Positions 1-9,190 of a stretch of DNA of 64,000 nt are shown one piece after another. The DNA is from Bacteroidota bacterium (lineage in GTDB: Bacteria; Bacteroidota; Bacteroidia; Bacteroidales; CAIXZF01): contig JAKLIX010000001.1 in assembly GCA_022709385.1 (NCBI GenBank), positions 524,227 to 588,226 of the forward strand. Direction: 5' to 3'. The first letter of the stretch is position 1; each line of letters begins with the position of its first letter. Made by a program: the position numbers and the translations under genes. The notes under the pieces are model-generated. The model did no database searches. It saw only the letters and a list, made by a program, of their open reading frames with translations, and was not told the DNA's origin.

Positions 1-228
1 GTTGGAATAGGGATATGCAGTGGTGTTTCTCACATAGAAATAGATATTGTAATAAACGCTGCTGTCGGCGATATTGAAGTCGAAAGTCACCGGCGATGTT
101 TGTGCCCACTGGTTGTCCGGTATACGCGCCATGTGATCGTATATTCTGTTCCTGTCACACGAAAACAGGCATGGGACAAGACATGCTGCCAGTATCAGGA
201 AGGAGAGGTATGGATGCCGGTCGCTCAT
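1..228 (-). CDS. gldH: Gliding motility lipoprotein GldH, N-terminal part (runs off the window)
   Basis: Reading leftward from the ATG at 228, 76 codons stay open to the window edge, so the C-terminus is missing. The N-terminus is a lipoprotein signal: a hydrophobic stretch followed by the lipobox-like LFSC with Cys24 as the lipidation site. The next residues (IYDHMARIPDNQWAQ, then PVTFDFNIADSSVYYNIYF) match what is known of GldH, an outer-membrane lipoprotein needed for Bacteroidota gliding and type IX secretion. It begins 8 bases after the ricT stop, so both are probably co-transcribed; ricT-gldH is a familiar order in this phylum. Function is by family and context; only the first ~76 residues can be seen. 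Confidence 0.8.
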   Translation of the reverse strand, partial: MSDRHPYLSFLILAACLVPCLFSCDRNRIYDHMARIPDNQWAQTSPVTFDFNIADSSVYYNIYFYVRNTTAYPYSN

Positions 229-236
229 GCCTGGTT

Positions 237-1361
237 TTATTCATCAAACCTGGTAAGGTCGTCCTGGGTAAGCAGGGTATCCATTTCTGTTTTAACCTCT
301 TTTTTGGAGGCGAAATCCTCCAGGTTTTCCGGAAACACGCCTTTCTTATTGTTTTCGATAATATTCAGAACGGCTTCAAGCGGAATGGCCAGGTAGTGGT
401 TGGGATCATGCTGGTAGGAATACCACATGATCTTTCTGAAGATGTCTGTTTTCTGGTGGACGGCGTCCCCTTTCTTTGTCCTGAGTTTCATTTCCACATC
501 GGGAAAGCCTTTCATGGCATCCAGGTAGGTGGCATATTCATAGTTCAAACAACACTTGAGTTTGCCGCACTGCCCTGCAAGTTTCTGCGGATTCAGTGAG
601 AGTTGCTGCACTCTGGCTGAATGGGTTCCTACTGATTTAAAACAACTCATCCATGATGCGCAGCAGAGTTCCCTTCCACAGGTACCGATTCCGCCCAAAC
701 GGCTGGCCTCCTGCCTTACTCCGATCTGCTTCATTTCTATTCTTACCCTGAATTCGTCTGCCAGTATCTTGATGAGTTCCCTGAAGTCAACCCTCTCATC
801 AGCAGTGTAATAAAAAATAGCTTTGGTGTTATCTCCCTGGTATTCAACGTCATTGACTTTCATTACCAGCCTCAGTTTTTCGGCAATGCCACGTGTTTTC
901 AAGGTAGCCTTGTCTTCGTGTTCCACGGCCGCTACCCATTTCTCAATGTCGGTAGCCCTGGCCTTGCGGTATACTTTTTTAATATCATCTGAAGGAAACT
1001 TGATCCCTTTGCGTTTCATCTGCAAGCGGACGGTTTCCCCAACCATGCTGACAATACCGATATCGTGACCGGGTGAGGCCTCGACAGCCACAATGTCTCC
1101 TGCCGTATATTCCTGGTCTGAAGAAGCCTTGAAAATCTCTTTGCGGTTGTTTTTAAACCGGATTTCCACGTAATAATACCCTGCTTCATCGATCGTGATC
1201 GGGTAATCCTTCAGCCAGTCCGTCGCGTCCATCTTTGCACAGCGCTTGCTGAAGACTTTCGCATTGTTTTGATAGGGCTTGGGATCGTGGCAGCATGCAC
1301 GTGTAAAAAATTGATGATATGCGTGGTTGGTCTTTCTTCTTTCTTCGGGGTAGTCTTCCAT
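237..1361 (-). CDS. ricT: PSP1/RicT-family cytoplasmic regulatory protein
   Basis: A 374-residue protein with the PSP1 C-terminal domain. It carries two cysteine clusters, CGRELCC (about residues 228-234) and CGKLKCC (about 265-271), of the kind that hold Fe-S clusters in the Bacillus RicT/YaaT complex, where RicT affects RNA processing and phosphorelay. In Bacteroidota its partner genes are holB upstream and gldH downstream, as here. The open frame continues upstream to a TTG at 1412, but a TAnnTTTG promoter element at 1422-1429 would put the transcript start almost on that codon. The ATG at 1361 is therefore preferred and leaves a leader of about 55 nt. Family assignment is firm; the role in this organism is inferred. 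Confidence 0.85.
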   Translation of the reverse strand: MEDYPEERRKTNHAYHQFFTRACCHDPKPYQNNAKVFSKRCAKMDATDWLKDYPITIDEAGYYYVEIRFKNNRKEIFKASSDQEYTAGDIVAVEASPGHDIGIVSMVGETVRLQMKRKGIKFPSDDIKKVYRKARATDIEKWVAAVEHEDKATLKTRGIAEKLRLVMKVNDVEYQGDNTKAIFYYTADERVDFRELIKILADEFRVRIEMKQIGVRQEASRLGGIGTCGRELCCASWMSCFKSVGTHSARVQQLSLNPQKLAGQCGKLKCCLNYEYATYLDAMKGFPDVEMKLRTKKGDAVHQKTDIFRKIMWYSYQHDPNHYLAIPLEAVLNIIENNKKGVFPENLEDFASKKEVKTEMDTLLTQDDLTRFDE

Positions 1362-1421
1362 GGCTTTCTGTATAGGCGGAATTTCCTTGAAGCAAACGCG
1401 GTACGTTCGCAATTAAACATA

Positions 1422-1429
1422 CAAAGGTA
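1422..1429 (-). promoter_or_regulatory. Predicted promoter -7 element for ricT-gldH
   Basis: Read leftward the bases are TACCTTTG, an exact fit to the Bacteroidota -7 consensus TAnnTTTG. It lies in the short gap between the holB stop (1461) and ricT and supports the ATG at 1361 as the ricT start. No clear -33 TTTG was identified. Confidence 0.55.
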
Positions 1430-1460
1430 GAAAAATATCGTAATGATTGGGATTCCGGCC

Positions 1461-2600
1461 TCAACTGCGTGCTGACTGAAGGAGCTTTCCGGCCCGAAGG
1501 GAAACATCCATCAGGACAAGCGGTACGTAGGCATTCCGTTCAATATGGAAAATGGCTTCGTTAAAGAGCCCGAAGAGTGCCTCAGCATTACTGACCGTAA
1601 CATATTTGCTGAAATTCCGCACAAATTCGAGTTCTTTTCCTCTGAGGACGATTTCCGGATGGCCCGGTGTATTCAGGTGGAGACAATAACGGATTACCCT
1701 GATGCCGTATATCAGGAAGGCTTTCAGGCTTTCTTTGGGCAGTTTGGCGAGTTCTGCGTTGATGGTTTGTATTTCAGATACTTTATAAAGGTAGCTGGCA
1801 AGCATCCAGTTCCTGAAGTGGGTAAAGGTCAATGTTTCATCGGCCGCGTCTTCCAGGTACTTCAGGGCTTCTATGTAATTTCCTCCGGACAGGGAAGCGA
1901 TTTTCTGAAGGTCCGACGTTCCGGCCTGTTCGATGGTCTGAAGATGGGAAACCATCGCCTCCTGATCGATGGGTGGCACTTTCAGTAACTGCGTCCGCGA
2001 TAAAATTGTCGGAATGATCAGATCAGTGTTTTCTGATATCAGCAGAAAGACTGTCTTGTCGGGCGGTTCTTCCAGTATCTTCAATATTTTGGGCGCAGCC
2101 GCATGATACAACTTCTCAACCATCCAGATTACCATGAACTTGTAATTGCCTTCATAACTGGTGTACCCCAGTGTCCTGACAATTTCGTTACAGTCGTTTG
2201 CATTGATGATCCCCTGTTTCTTTTCAATTCCGATCTGTTCATACCAGTCGTTCAGACTCACATAAGCATGCCTGGCAAGCAGGTATTGCCGCCATTCTTC
2301 AAGGAAATCAATGCTTCTCGGTTTTTCTCTGATGGTGGCATTGGTGGCAACAGGGAAAATAAAATGCAGGTCGGGATGGGCAAGTTTCGCAAATTTGAGG
2401 CATGACGGACAACTGCCGCATGAATCTTCTGCCTGCTTGTTAGCGCAACTCAGATAGGTTGAATAAGCCAGGCCCAACGCGAGCTTTCCGTTACCCTCCG
2501 GCCCATAGAACAGCCTGGCATGAGGGATGCGTCCTTCCTTCACTGTCTGGATAAGTTGCTTCTTCAGCCCGCTATGCCCGATTACCTCTGAAAATTGCAT
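1461..2600 (-). CDS. holB: DNA polymerase III clamp-loader subunit delta'
   Basis: A 379-residue AAA+ clamp-loader subunit. Near the N-terminus is VIGHSGLKKQL followed by a Walker A-like loop, GPEGNGK (about residues 33-39), then a four-cysteine zinc module (Cys52, 61, 64, 67 in SCAN and CGSCPSC), which is standard for delta'/DnaX-type subunits. The usual SRC motif reads SRT, as is common in delta', which need not be catalytic. It loads the sliding clamp at the replisome. The frame extends 42 codons further upstream, but that extension shows no family similarity, and the promoter element at 2609-2616 would lie inside it. The ATG at 2600 opens with MQFSEVIGH, the expected family start. Confidence 0.88.
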   Translation of the reverse strand: MQFSEVIGHSGLKKQLIQTVKEGRIPHARLFYGPEGNGKLALGLAYSTYLSCANKQAEDSCGSCPSCLKFAKLAHPDLHFIFPVATNATIREKPRSIDFLEEWRQYLLARHAYVSLNDWYEQIGIEKKQGIINANDCNEIVRTLGYTSYEGNYKFMVIWMVEKLYHAAAPKILKILEEPPDKTVFLLISENTDLIIPTILSRTQLLKVPPIDQEAMVSHLQTIEQAGTSDLQKIASLSGGNYIEALKYLEDAADETLTFTHFRNWMLASYLYKVSEIQTINAELAKLPKESLKAFLIYGIRVIRYCLHLNTPGHPEIVLRGKELEFVRNFSKYVTVSNAEALFGLFNEAIFHIERNAYVPLVLMDVSLRAGKLLQSARS

Positions 2601-2608
2601 GATGCCTG

Positions 2609-2616
2609 CAAAGGTA
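2609..2616 (-). promoter_or_regulatory. Predicted promoter -7 element for holB
   Basis: TACCTTTG on the minus strand, an exact TAnnTTTG match, ending 8 bases before the holB ATG at 2600. If it is used, the mRNA leader would be only a few nucleotides. Confidence 0.5.
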
Positions 2617-2732
2617 TGCCGAAACGGAATGTGTTTGGAAAAATTACCTGGTTTTAAAGTGGTATAAAGGTTCAGTTTCAGGGATGGTGTCGCAGACTGG
2701 AAGGATATCTGCAGATTATACAGCAATTGGAT

Positions 2733-3371
2733 ATGAATCGCTTATTTTTGTACCGGCATAAAGATAAAAGGCACATGTACCCGGATGCATTGAAGGATAA
2801 AACGGTTGGAATTGCAGGTTGCGGAGGCCTGGGATCCAATTGTGCCGTCGCTTTGGCCAGGGCCGGCGTCGGCAAACTGGTCATTGCGGATTTTGATGTG
2901 GTTTGCGAGTCAAACCTGAACCGCCAATATTTTTTTATTGATCAGCTGGGTATGAAGAAAGTCATCGCGTTGCGTGATAACCTGCTCAGGATCAGGCCTG
3001 GCCTGCAGCTCGAAGTCCACGATGTGACACTTGAGCCGGAAAGCATCTTCCGGATTTTTTCCTCCTGCCAGGTGATTGCCGAAGCTTTTGACCAGGCTGC
3101 CGCCAAGCAGATGATCATTGAAACGGTGCTCAGCCGCTTCGATGACAAATACCTGGTGTGTGGTATAGGCCTGGCGGGTTGGGGTATGAACGAATCCATT
3201 GAAACTGTGAGGGATGGACGGTTGATTATTTGCGGTGACCGGTGTAGCGAGGTATCCGATACGCTTCCTCCGCTCGCACCCAGGGTGGGAATTGTAGCCC
3301 ACATGCAGGCGAATATTATTCTGGAACTGCTGCTCGGACCTTGCGGCGGGCTTCAGCCATGTGTCACATAG
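2733..3371 (+). CDS. thiF: ThiF-family sulfur carrier protein adenylyltransferase
   Basis: An E1-like enzyme of about 212 residues that adenylates the C-terminal Gly-Gly of a ThiS-type sulfur carrier. The nucleotide-binding glycine loop reads GIAGCGGLGSN (about residues 26-36), followed by ADFD and the adenylation motif ESNLNRQYFF. It belongs to the short, clostridial-type ThiF class (about 200 residues) and lacks the zinc CxxC pairs of E. coli ThiF. The start is uncertain: TTG 2727, ATG 2733 and ATG 2775 are all in frame. A promoter-like TATTTTTG at 2743-2750 would favour 2775 (MYPDALKDK). The product of the next gene, thiS, is its probable substrate; no other thiamine gene is visible in the window. 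Confidence 0.82.
   Translation: MNRLFLYRHKDKRHMYPDALKDKTVGIAGCGGLGSNCAVALARAGVGKLVIADFDVVCESNLNRQYFFIDQLGMKKVIALRDNLLRIRPGLQLEVHDVTLEPESIFRIFSSCQVIAEAFDQAAAKQMIIETVLSRFDDKYLVCGIGLAGWGMNESIETVRDGRLIICGDRCSEVSDTLPPLAPRVGIVAHMQANIILELLLGPCGGLQPCVT
2743..2750 (+). promoter_or_regulatory. Possible promoter -7 element for thiF-thiS
   Basis: TATTTTTG fits TAnnTTTG and is 25 bases before the in-frame ATG at 2775. It falls within the extended thiF reading frame, so it is a promoter only if translation starts at 2775. No convincing -33 box was seen. Confidence 0.3.
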
Positions 3372-3382
3372 GATTTTTGTCT

Positions 3383-3586
3383 ATGGAGATTATACTGAAT
3401 AACAGATCCGAAACCTTTGAAGCAGATAGTTTGACCGTGGCCGAATTGCTGGAAAGGAAGAATTTTACCTTTAAGATGCTGGTCATTAAAGTGAATGATG
3501 TGCTGGTAAAAAATGATGCGTATCATACACAAACGATCATGGATGGGGATCATGTGATGGTACTGCACCTGATCTCCGGGGGGTGA
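3383..3586 (+). CDS. thiS: Sulfur carrier protein ThiS
   Basis: A 67-residue ubiquitin-fold sulfur carrier that ends in the diagnostic SGG. The body has the family pattern: MEIILNN, TVAELLERKNF, VIKVNDVLV, and DGDHVMVLHLISGG. ThiF adenylates the terminal glycine, which then becomes a thiocarboxylate donating sulfur to the thiazole of thiamine. The ATG at 3383 lies 11 bases past the thiF stop and opens with the conserved first strand; an in-frame upstream TTG at 3341 inside thiF is less likely. A rho-independent terminator follows at once. Confidence 0.9.
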   Translation: MEIILNNRSETFEADSLTVAELLERKNFTFKMLVIKVNDVLVKNDAYHTQTIMDGDHVMVLHLISGG

Positions 3587-3596
3587 CAAACAAAAA

Positions 3597-3612
3597 AGCG
3601 CCCGAAGGCGCT
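3597..3612. terminator. Bidirectional intrinsic terminator between thiS and the leftward adhesin gene
   Basis: Perfect hairpin AGCGCC-CGAA-GGCGCT with a tetraloop, preceded by CAAAAA and followed by CTTTT, so it has a T tract on either strand. It sits between the converging thiS stop (3586) and the stop of the leftward gene (3619). Confidence 0.85.
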
Positions 3613-3618
3613 CTTTTG

Positions 3619-6600
3619 TTAATGTTCAATGATCATCTTCCTTGCAAGTCGCGTTTCACCGTATGTTACAAAGTAATAATACATGCCGGGCGGTAAAGCG
3701 GCGGTATTCAGTTCAAAGCTGTGTTCTCCGCCATTGCTTTTCTCCCTGCGGCTGATCACACATTGCCCGAGTTGGTTGATGACTTCCAGCTGCAACTCGC
3801 CTTTGCCGGGAAGCATACAAACAATCAAGGTGGTCTGATCGGCCGGATTTGGGATATTCTGCGACAAACCAAAGGGTGACTGCCCATGTTCAAAGATATC
3901 CAGCCATTTGTTCTCCAGCCGGTTGCAAATGGTGTCGTTGATCCTGTAACCGTCGGTGGCGACATCGGTATATACACACAGGTAATAATACCCGAAATTC
4001 GGGAAATAATACCTGGTGCTGAAGGTATACGTGGTGCTTTCACCGGTCTGAAGGGCCTGGCTTCCGTACCAGGTTTCCTGAACAACCTTAAAGGTATCCT
4101 GTACGGTATATACCAGCGGAACCTCACTTACAGGGTTCTGACCCAGGTTTTTGATCATGACTTCCACGGTGGCCGAATCTCCGTAATTGGTTTGGGAACC
4201 CGGCTGCAGCAGCGCAATCATGGTCAGGTCATAGGGAGGGGGCACTACGGTAATATACTCACAAACAGAGTCGTTGAAGAAATACGTATCGAAATTCACA
4301 TCGGTATACACACAAAGGGTGTAATCCTGCAGGGGTGATGGGAGGGGATCAAATGTCACGGTGGCGGTGGCATCCGGAAGCAGTGCACCGGGATTAACTT
4401 TATATCCGACCGTGATCCCGTTGATCATGTATTTGACAGGTACATTCATTAAGGTATCCCAGCCTGTATTTTTTATGACTGCCGACACCACGATGTCCTG
4501 TCCGTAAGTGTTTGTTCCTGTTGGTTGAAGGATCTGTACCGTGCTGGCATCGATCTGTATCCTGGGGAAGGTAAGCTCCACATTGTCGATGGCCCAGCCA
4601 TTGTAAGTGGTGTTGTTAAAGGAAGCGGGACTGAAAGCAAAGCGGAACTGGGTCGGGATGGCATAATCAATAGTGATCTTAAGGTCGTAATCCGAATAAA
4701 TGTAATTGGTGTCAACCATACTCCATCCGTTGGGAACATTATGCCAGTTCGTAGCATTGGGATCATTGATATAGCCCAGCTTCTTCCAGGATCCGTCGTT
4801 GGCCAGGTATTCCACACGGCCCCAGTCGTTGGAATGCGTATGAACCCAGTGGTAGAATTTAAGCGTATCCATGCCCACGATGGAGAAATCGAATTTGGGT
4901 GAATACAGGTATTGGGCGGAAGCGTGCGGATAGACACCGTTAAGCAGGGTTTTCCAGCTGTTGGGAGGGGAATAGGGTGCATTGATCACCGGAGAGGCCG
5001 GACTGCCCTTCTGCCAGAGCGATCCTGTCGTGTAAAAATAGCAGACTGCGCTGTCCATGTCGTCATAAAAGTATGGGATCAGGATGGGGATACCGAACAG
5101 CTCAACCATAACGGTGTCGTTCATGTTATCTCCGTCGTTGGGCAGGCCGGTAAAGGCTTTCAGGGTGTATGTGCCTGCCGGGGCGGCGAACTGTGTGGTG
5201 AAAACATAATGGGTGGAATCCCCCGGGACAAGATTTCCGTTCCAGGTTTCGCTTACGATGGGGTTGTTGTTGATCTGGTAATAGATGGGAGTGGACGTAA
5301 GGTTGTTCATCCCGTTGTTGTTCAGCCTGACATCCACAGTCAGCATCGTTCCTTCATCGTTGATACCACTGGGTGCATATACCAGATCAACGCCAGCATC
5401 ATGGGGATAGGGGATGGTGATGGCAAAATTATCGATGGCAAAGCCGTATGTCTGGGAAGAAGAATTGGAAAAGAAATACAACCTGAACCGCATGGTAGGG
5501 GTGAAATTGAAGTTGGACAGCAGGTAGGTTGCTTTTATCCATCCGTTTGAAATCCCTGCCCAGGCTGCACCTAAGGTGGTGATAGTGGAATTGAACCAGT
5601 TGATTCCCAGAGGGTCGTTCACTGAACCCAGTACATTCCACGTGCTACCTCCGTCGGTGCTGTATTGCACCTGGGCTCCGTCTCCCGTGGTGGGCATGTT
5701 ACAGTTATACCAGAATGATATTCTGGCATTGATGGCATTCGAGAAATCAAAGATCTGCGTGGTAAGATAACAGCTTGCATTGGCTGTATATGAATTCATG
5801 TTCAGGTTGGTGGCCCAGACATTGGGTGAGGAAACAGGGGGGTGAGGCCAGCCGGGCGCTATCGGTGAACCATGGATCCAGCTTGTTCCGCTGGTGGTGG
5901 TCGGGAAAAAATTAATGGCTCCGTCGAAATTATCGTAATAGGGCAGAGTATCCACGGGAACGCCCTGTATTGTGCGGCAGAGGGTGTCGTTGAAGGAGTT
6001 GGAGTCGCTCACCAGTGCGGTATAAGCGCAAAAACTGTGGAAGCCGGTAGGCCAGGTGATGGGGGTGAAAGTGACGTTGGTGGTGGCATTGGTGGCAAGG
6101 TTGCCTGTCCAGATCTGAGTAACGGGAGGATTATTGTCAATAATATAACCCACGAGCACGGAGGTAATGGGATCCGTACCGAAATTCTTCATGATAACGC
6201 TGACCGGACTGCTGTATCCCTGGGGATAGGTTGTGGCCGGTGTCTGGATACTGGTGATGCCAGCATCTTTCGCCAGCTGGGGCATGATCAGGGCCGTGTA
6301 ATCTTCCGTCTCACCCCAGGTGTAAGTGGTACAGGGTGCAATGGAACTCGGAGATGAGGTTTCCACTAAAACAACCCTGAAACGGGTCGGTCCTATCGCT
6401 GCAGTTACAGGTACGGTGATGGTGCCGGCCATGAGGCCGTTGGTGGTGGTGGTGGGACCTCCCGTAAAGGCAGTTTCGGTGGCAGGATCAAACTGGCCGT
6501 CGTAGTTCCAGTCAACGAATACCTTGCAGTGGCAGGTATAAAAGCTGCCCAGGTAAATGGCTGAAACAGAAATACTGTAGGTCTGTCCTTTGGTTAGCAG

Positions 6601-9171
6601 GATGGCAGGGGCAGTCGTGGTATAATTGTTATAGGTTTGGTTGGCGGCGGGATTGTTCAGGTATGGCAGCGGATTCCCCCAGTTCAGGTTGCTGATGGTC
6701 ACATTCCCGATATCGTCATAGCCGTTGGAAGTGGCATAGGATTCACAGTAGGTGAACATATTGTTGATCACTGTCTTGGTCACAGTGTCATTCTGGTGAT
6801 TGTTGTCACCCGGGACATCCAGCCACGACTTGAACTGATAAGTGGCATAGGCACTCAGGTTTGCCGGCGTGGTAAAGGTATAGGTGATGGTATCACCCGG
6901 CTGAAGTGTGGCTGTGAAGGTTTCTGTTACTGCAGGAAGGCTGTTGATTTTGTATGACATCTGGAATCCGGTAACAGGCTGGGTTCCGTAATTCCTGATC
7001 TTTGTTCTGACAATCATGTTGGAACCCAGGTTAAAGCCTGTATTTGGAGAAACCAGCAACAGGCTGGCTCCATCGTAAGGGGGGGGCTGGCCGACAAAAA
7101 CGGTGTCGGAAGCTCTTGGTCCGATACATCCGTTGGCGCCGTTGGCCTGTGGGTAATAGATCGTGGTGGCATACAGGATGGGTGTGGTAAAGTTGGCTCC
7201 GCTGCCGATCAGGTTGCCTCCCGTGATTGCATCGTACCAGCTGACAGGGGATGGAGATGTTGCCGTGATGGTGGTGCTTGTGCCGTATGGGATCAGCACG
7301 GAAGTAACGCCCGGAGGGGCAGGGACAGCCTTGGAAACTACCTGCCGTATCAGGGTGTCGTCACCGTGATTGGGATCATTGGCCAGGGTAACCCATACCT
7401 TGATGTTGAAGAGAGAATCCTGCCCTGTGGCAAAAAGGTTTACGGGGGTGGTAAATGTATAGGTGAGCGTACTTCCCGGCTGTATCGTTCCGGGAACCGT
7501 TTCAGTAACCGCAGGAGCCCAGGGAGCCTTTTTGTAACTGGCAGTCAGTCCCCCGTTAATGACCGTCATTCCTTCATTGAGAATGGTGATGGTGATGGTT
7601 TCATTGCCCAGCCCGCATCCCGAATTCGGAGAACTTACCTGGGTGAGGGCAGCTTCCTGGGGAGAGGGCAGGACGATGGAAAAGTCGTCGATGGAGAAAC
7701 CACTGTAGGTTTGCGATCCGTCAGAATTGAAAATATATCTGAACCTTACCTGACCGACAGCATTGTTCAGTACGCTGAGTTTATACTTGCACTTCATCCA
7801 CCCGTTGGTATTTCCCGCCCATGCAGGCTGGTTGGTAGAGTATATGTTGTTGGTGTACCAGTTTTCACCAAGCGGGTCGTTCAGGGTACCCAGGATTTGC
7901 CAGTTGGTACCGTTGGTCGTGTATTCCAGCCGGGTGCCGTCATAATTGGTTTCTGTGTCGTTGTTCCTCCAGAAGGTTAACTTGGCATTGACCGCATTGG
8001 AAAAGTCAAAAACCGGCGATGTCAGGATGCAGTATGCATTGTCGTAGTATGTAGTGGTAAGGTTCACGTCCCAGGCATTGGGCGGAGAATGCGTAGAATT
8101 GGTCGTTCCGTATGAAGGCGTGCCGAGTTGCCAGGACGTACTCTGGTTGGTCCCGCCGTAACTCGGCGTCCACAATCCCAGGTTCACATCGAAATTGTCA
8201 TAGAAAGGAAAGGTAATCCCTGCATAAGCAGTAAACTGGTTGCAGCTGCTTACCGGTTCCCTTGCCCAGTTGTGCGCCAGGCTCGCATCAAATGCTTCCA
8301 CCCACCAGCAGACCTGATCTGAATCATTCACTGTGGGAATAATGCCCATCATGGTATCCAGGGGCAGATCGGTCATCCCTGCCGTATCGTAGGGGCCGTT
8401 GTTGATGCTGTAAACAATGTAGGCGGTATCTATCCCCGACTGGTCTGAGATTTTTGCCTTAATATTGAAAGGACCCACGCTCCAGACGATACCGGATATG
8501 ACGGGCGGTACCAGGGTAATGACCGGCGGGATCAGTTCGGAGGGTGCAAGTGTCACTTTCACATTATCAAGGTACCAGCCTGCATTGTTGACCGGACCAA
8601 CCTGTCCTCCGTCTGATAACCTGAACCTGATCTTTACACTGGAATAATTGCCGACAAGCTGCGAAATATCGAAGGTTTCGGTTCTCCACCAGGTGTTCTG
8701 TGGTAAAGCCGGCGGATTGGACGGTTGCCACAACGATCCGTAAGAATTACAGGCAAACCTGTTCCCGTTGGCCCCGAACTGCCCTGTTCCAAGATACTGG
8801 GCTGCAGTAAGCTGAACCCAGCTGACGCCATTGTCGTTTGATACTTCTATACTGGCAATGTCAAGGAAATCGATCTTGGCGATCTGTGAAAAAGTCAGTA
8901 CAACATAAGTGTATCCGATGGTGCTGAAAGGAATGGAGGTCAGGTATTGCGTGGCACCGGCCTTAACCTGGCAGGAATCTGATCGGGTACTGGCTGTGGT
9001 ATGATACAGCCGTGTATTGATCCCCCAGTCTTTGACAGGAGGGTTTGTCTGGGTGGAGATCAGGCTGTCGTCGAGGCTCGGCAATTCGAAGTTTTCATGA
9101 AAGCCGATAACCTGTCCATGGCTCAGACTGAGGGTGAAGATCAGGAGGGCGAAACTAAGTAACTTTTTCAT
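3619..9171 (-). CDS. Giant modular T9SS-secreted protein, paralog 1
   Basis: About 1,850 residues. It has a signal peptide (MKKLLSFALLIFTLSLSHG) and about four jelly-roll, MAM-like domains (roughly residues 20-215, 320-510, 1090-1270, 1360-1540), each with the pattern 'YYDNFD ... LTSPVFDFSNA ... GFSIDDFSI'. These alternate with CARDB-like domains built round 'GTDPITSV ... YTFTTP'. A GEVED domain lies near residues 820-980 (VDWNYDGQFD ... WGETEDY), and the C-terminus is a type A T9SS sorting domain (LSQNIPNPADQT ... MYYYFVTYGETRLARKMIIE). The ATG at 9171 starts the signal peptide; the frame extends 37 codons upstream without similarity. It is probably a surface adhesin or scaffold; no catalytic domain was seen. 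It resembles the next gene over its full length. Confidence 0.85.
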   Translation of the reverse strand: MKKLLSFALLIFTLSLSHGQVIGFHENFELPSLDDSLISTQTNPPVKDWGINTRLYHTTASTRSDSCQVKAGATQYLTSIPFSTIGYTYVVLTFSQIAKIDFLDIASIEVSNDNGVSWVQLTAAQYLGTGQFGANGNRFACNSYGSLWQPSNPPALPQNTWWRTETFDISQLVGNYSSVKIRFRLSDGGQVGPVNNAGWYLDNVKVTLAPSELIPPVITLVPPVISGIVWSVGPFNIKAKISDQSGIDTAYIVYSINNGPYDTAGMTDLPLDTMMGIIPTVNDSDQVCWWVEAFDASLAHNWAREPVSSCNQFTAYAGITFPFYDNFDVNLGLWTPSYGGTNQSTSWQLGTPSYGTTNSTHSPPNAWDVNLTTTYYDNAYCILTSPVFDFSNAVNAKLTFWRNNDTETNYDGTRLEYTTNGTNWQILGTLNDPLGENWYTNNIYSTNQPAWAGNTNGWMKCKYKLSVLNNAVGQVRFRYIFNSDGSQTYSGFSIDDFSIVLPSPQEAALTQVSSPNSGCGLGNETITITILNEGMTVINGGLTASYKKAPWAPAVTETVPGTIQPGSTLTYTFTTPVNLFATGQDSLFNIKVWVTLANDPNHGDDTLIRQVVSKAVPAPPGVTSVLIPYGTSTTITATSPSPVSWYDAITGGNLIGSGANFTTPILYATTIYYPQANGANGCIGPRASDTVFVGQPPPYDGASLLLVSPNTGFNLGSNMIVRTKIRNYGTQPVTGFQMSYKINSLPAVTETFTATLQPGDTITYTFTTPANLSAYATYQFKSWLDVPGDNNHQNDTVTKTVINNMFTYCESYATSNGYDDIGNVTISNLNWGNPLPYLNNPAANQTYNNYTTTAPAILLTKGQTYSISVSAIYLGSFYTCHCKVFVDWNYDGQFDPATETAFTGGPTTTTNGLMAGTITVPVTAAIGPTRFRVVLVETSSPSSIAPCTTYTWGETEDYTALIMPQLAKDAGITSIQTPATTYPQGYSSPVSVIMKNFGTDPITSVLVGYIIDNNPPVTQIWTGNLATNATTNVTFTPITWPTGFHSFCAYTALVSDSNSFNDTLCRTIQGVPVDTLPYYDNFDGAINFFPTTTSGTSWIHGSPIAPGWPHPPVSSPNVWATNLNMNSYTANASCYLTTQIFDFSNAINARISFWYNCNMPTTGDGAQVQYSTDGGSTWNVLGSVNDPLGINWFNSTITTLGAAWAGISNGWIKATYLLSNFNFTPTMRFRLYFFSNSSSQTYGFAIDNFAITIPYPHDAGVDLVYAPSGINDEGTMLTVDVRLNNNGMNNLTSTPIYYQINNNPIVSETWNGNLVPGDSTHYVFTTQFAAPAGTYTLKAFTGLPNDGDNMNDTVMVELFGIPILIPYFYDDMDSAVCYFYTTGSLWQKGSPASPVINAPYSPPNSWKTLLNGVYPHASAQYLYSPKFDFSIVGMDTLKFYHWVHTHSNDWGRVEYLANDGSWKKLGYINDPNATNWHNVPNGWSMVDTNYIYSDYDLKITIDYAIPTQFRFAFSPASFNNTTYNGWAIDNVELTFPRIQIDASTVQILQPTGTNTYGQDIVVSAVIKNTGWDTLMNVPVKYMINGITVGYKVNPGALLPDATATVTFDPLPSPLQDYTLCVYTDVNFDTYFFNDSVCEYITVVPPPYDLTMIALLQPGSQTNYGDSATVEVMIKNLGQNPVSEVPLVYTVQDTFKVVQETWYGSQALQTGESTTYTFSTRYYFPNFGYYYLCVYTDVATDGYRINDTICNRLENKWLDIFEHGQSPFGLSQNIPNPADQTTLIVCMLPGKGELQLEVINQLGQCVISRREKSNGGEHSFELNTAALPPGMYYYFVTYGETRLARKMIIEH

Positions 9172-9190
9172 TATCAAAATAATATGCGAT

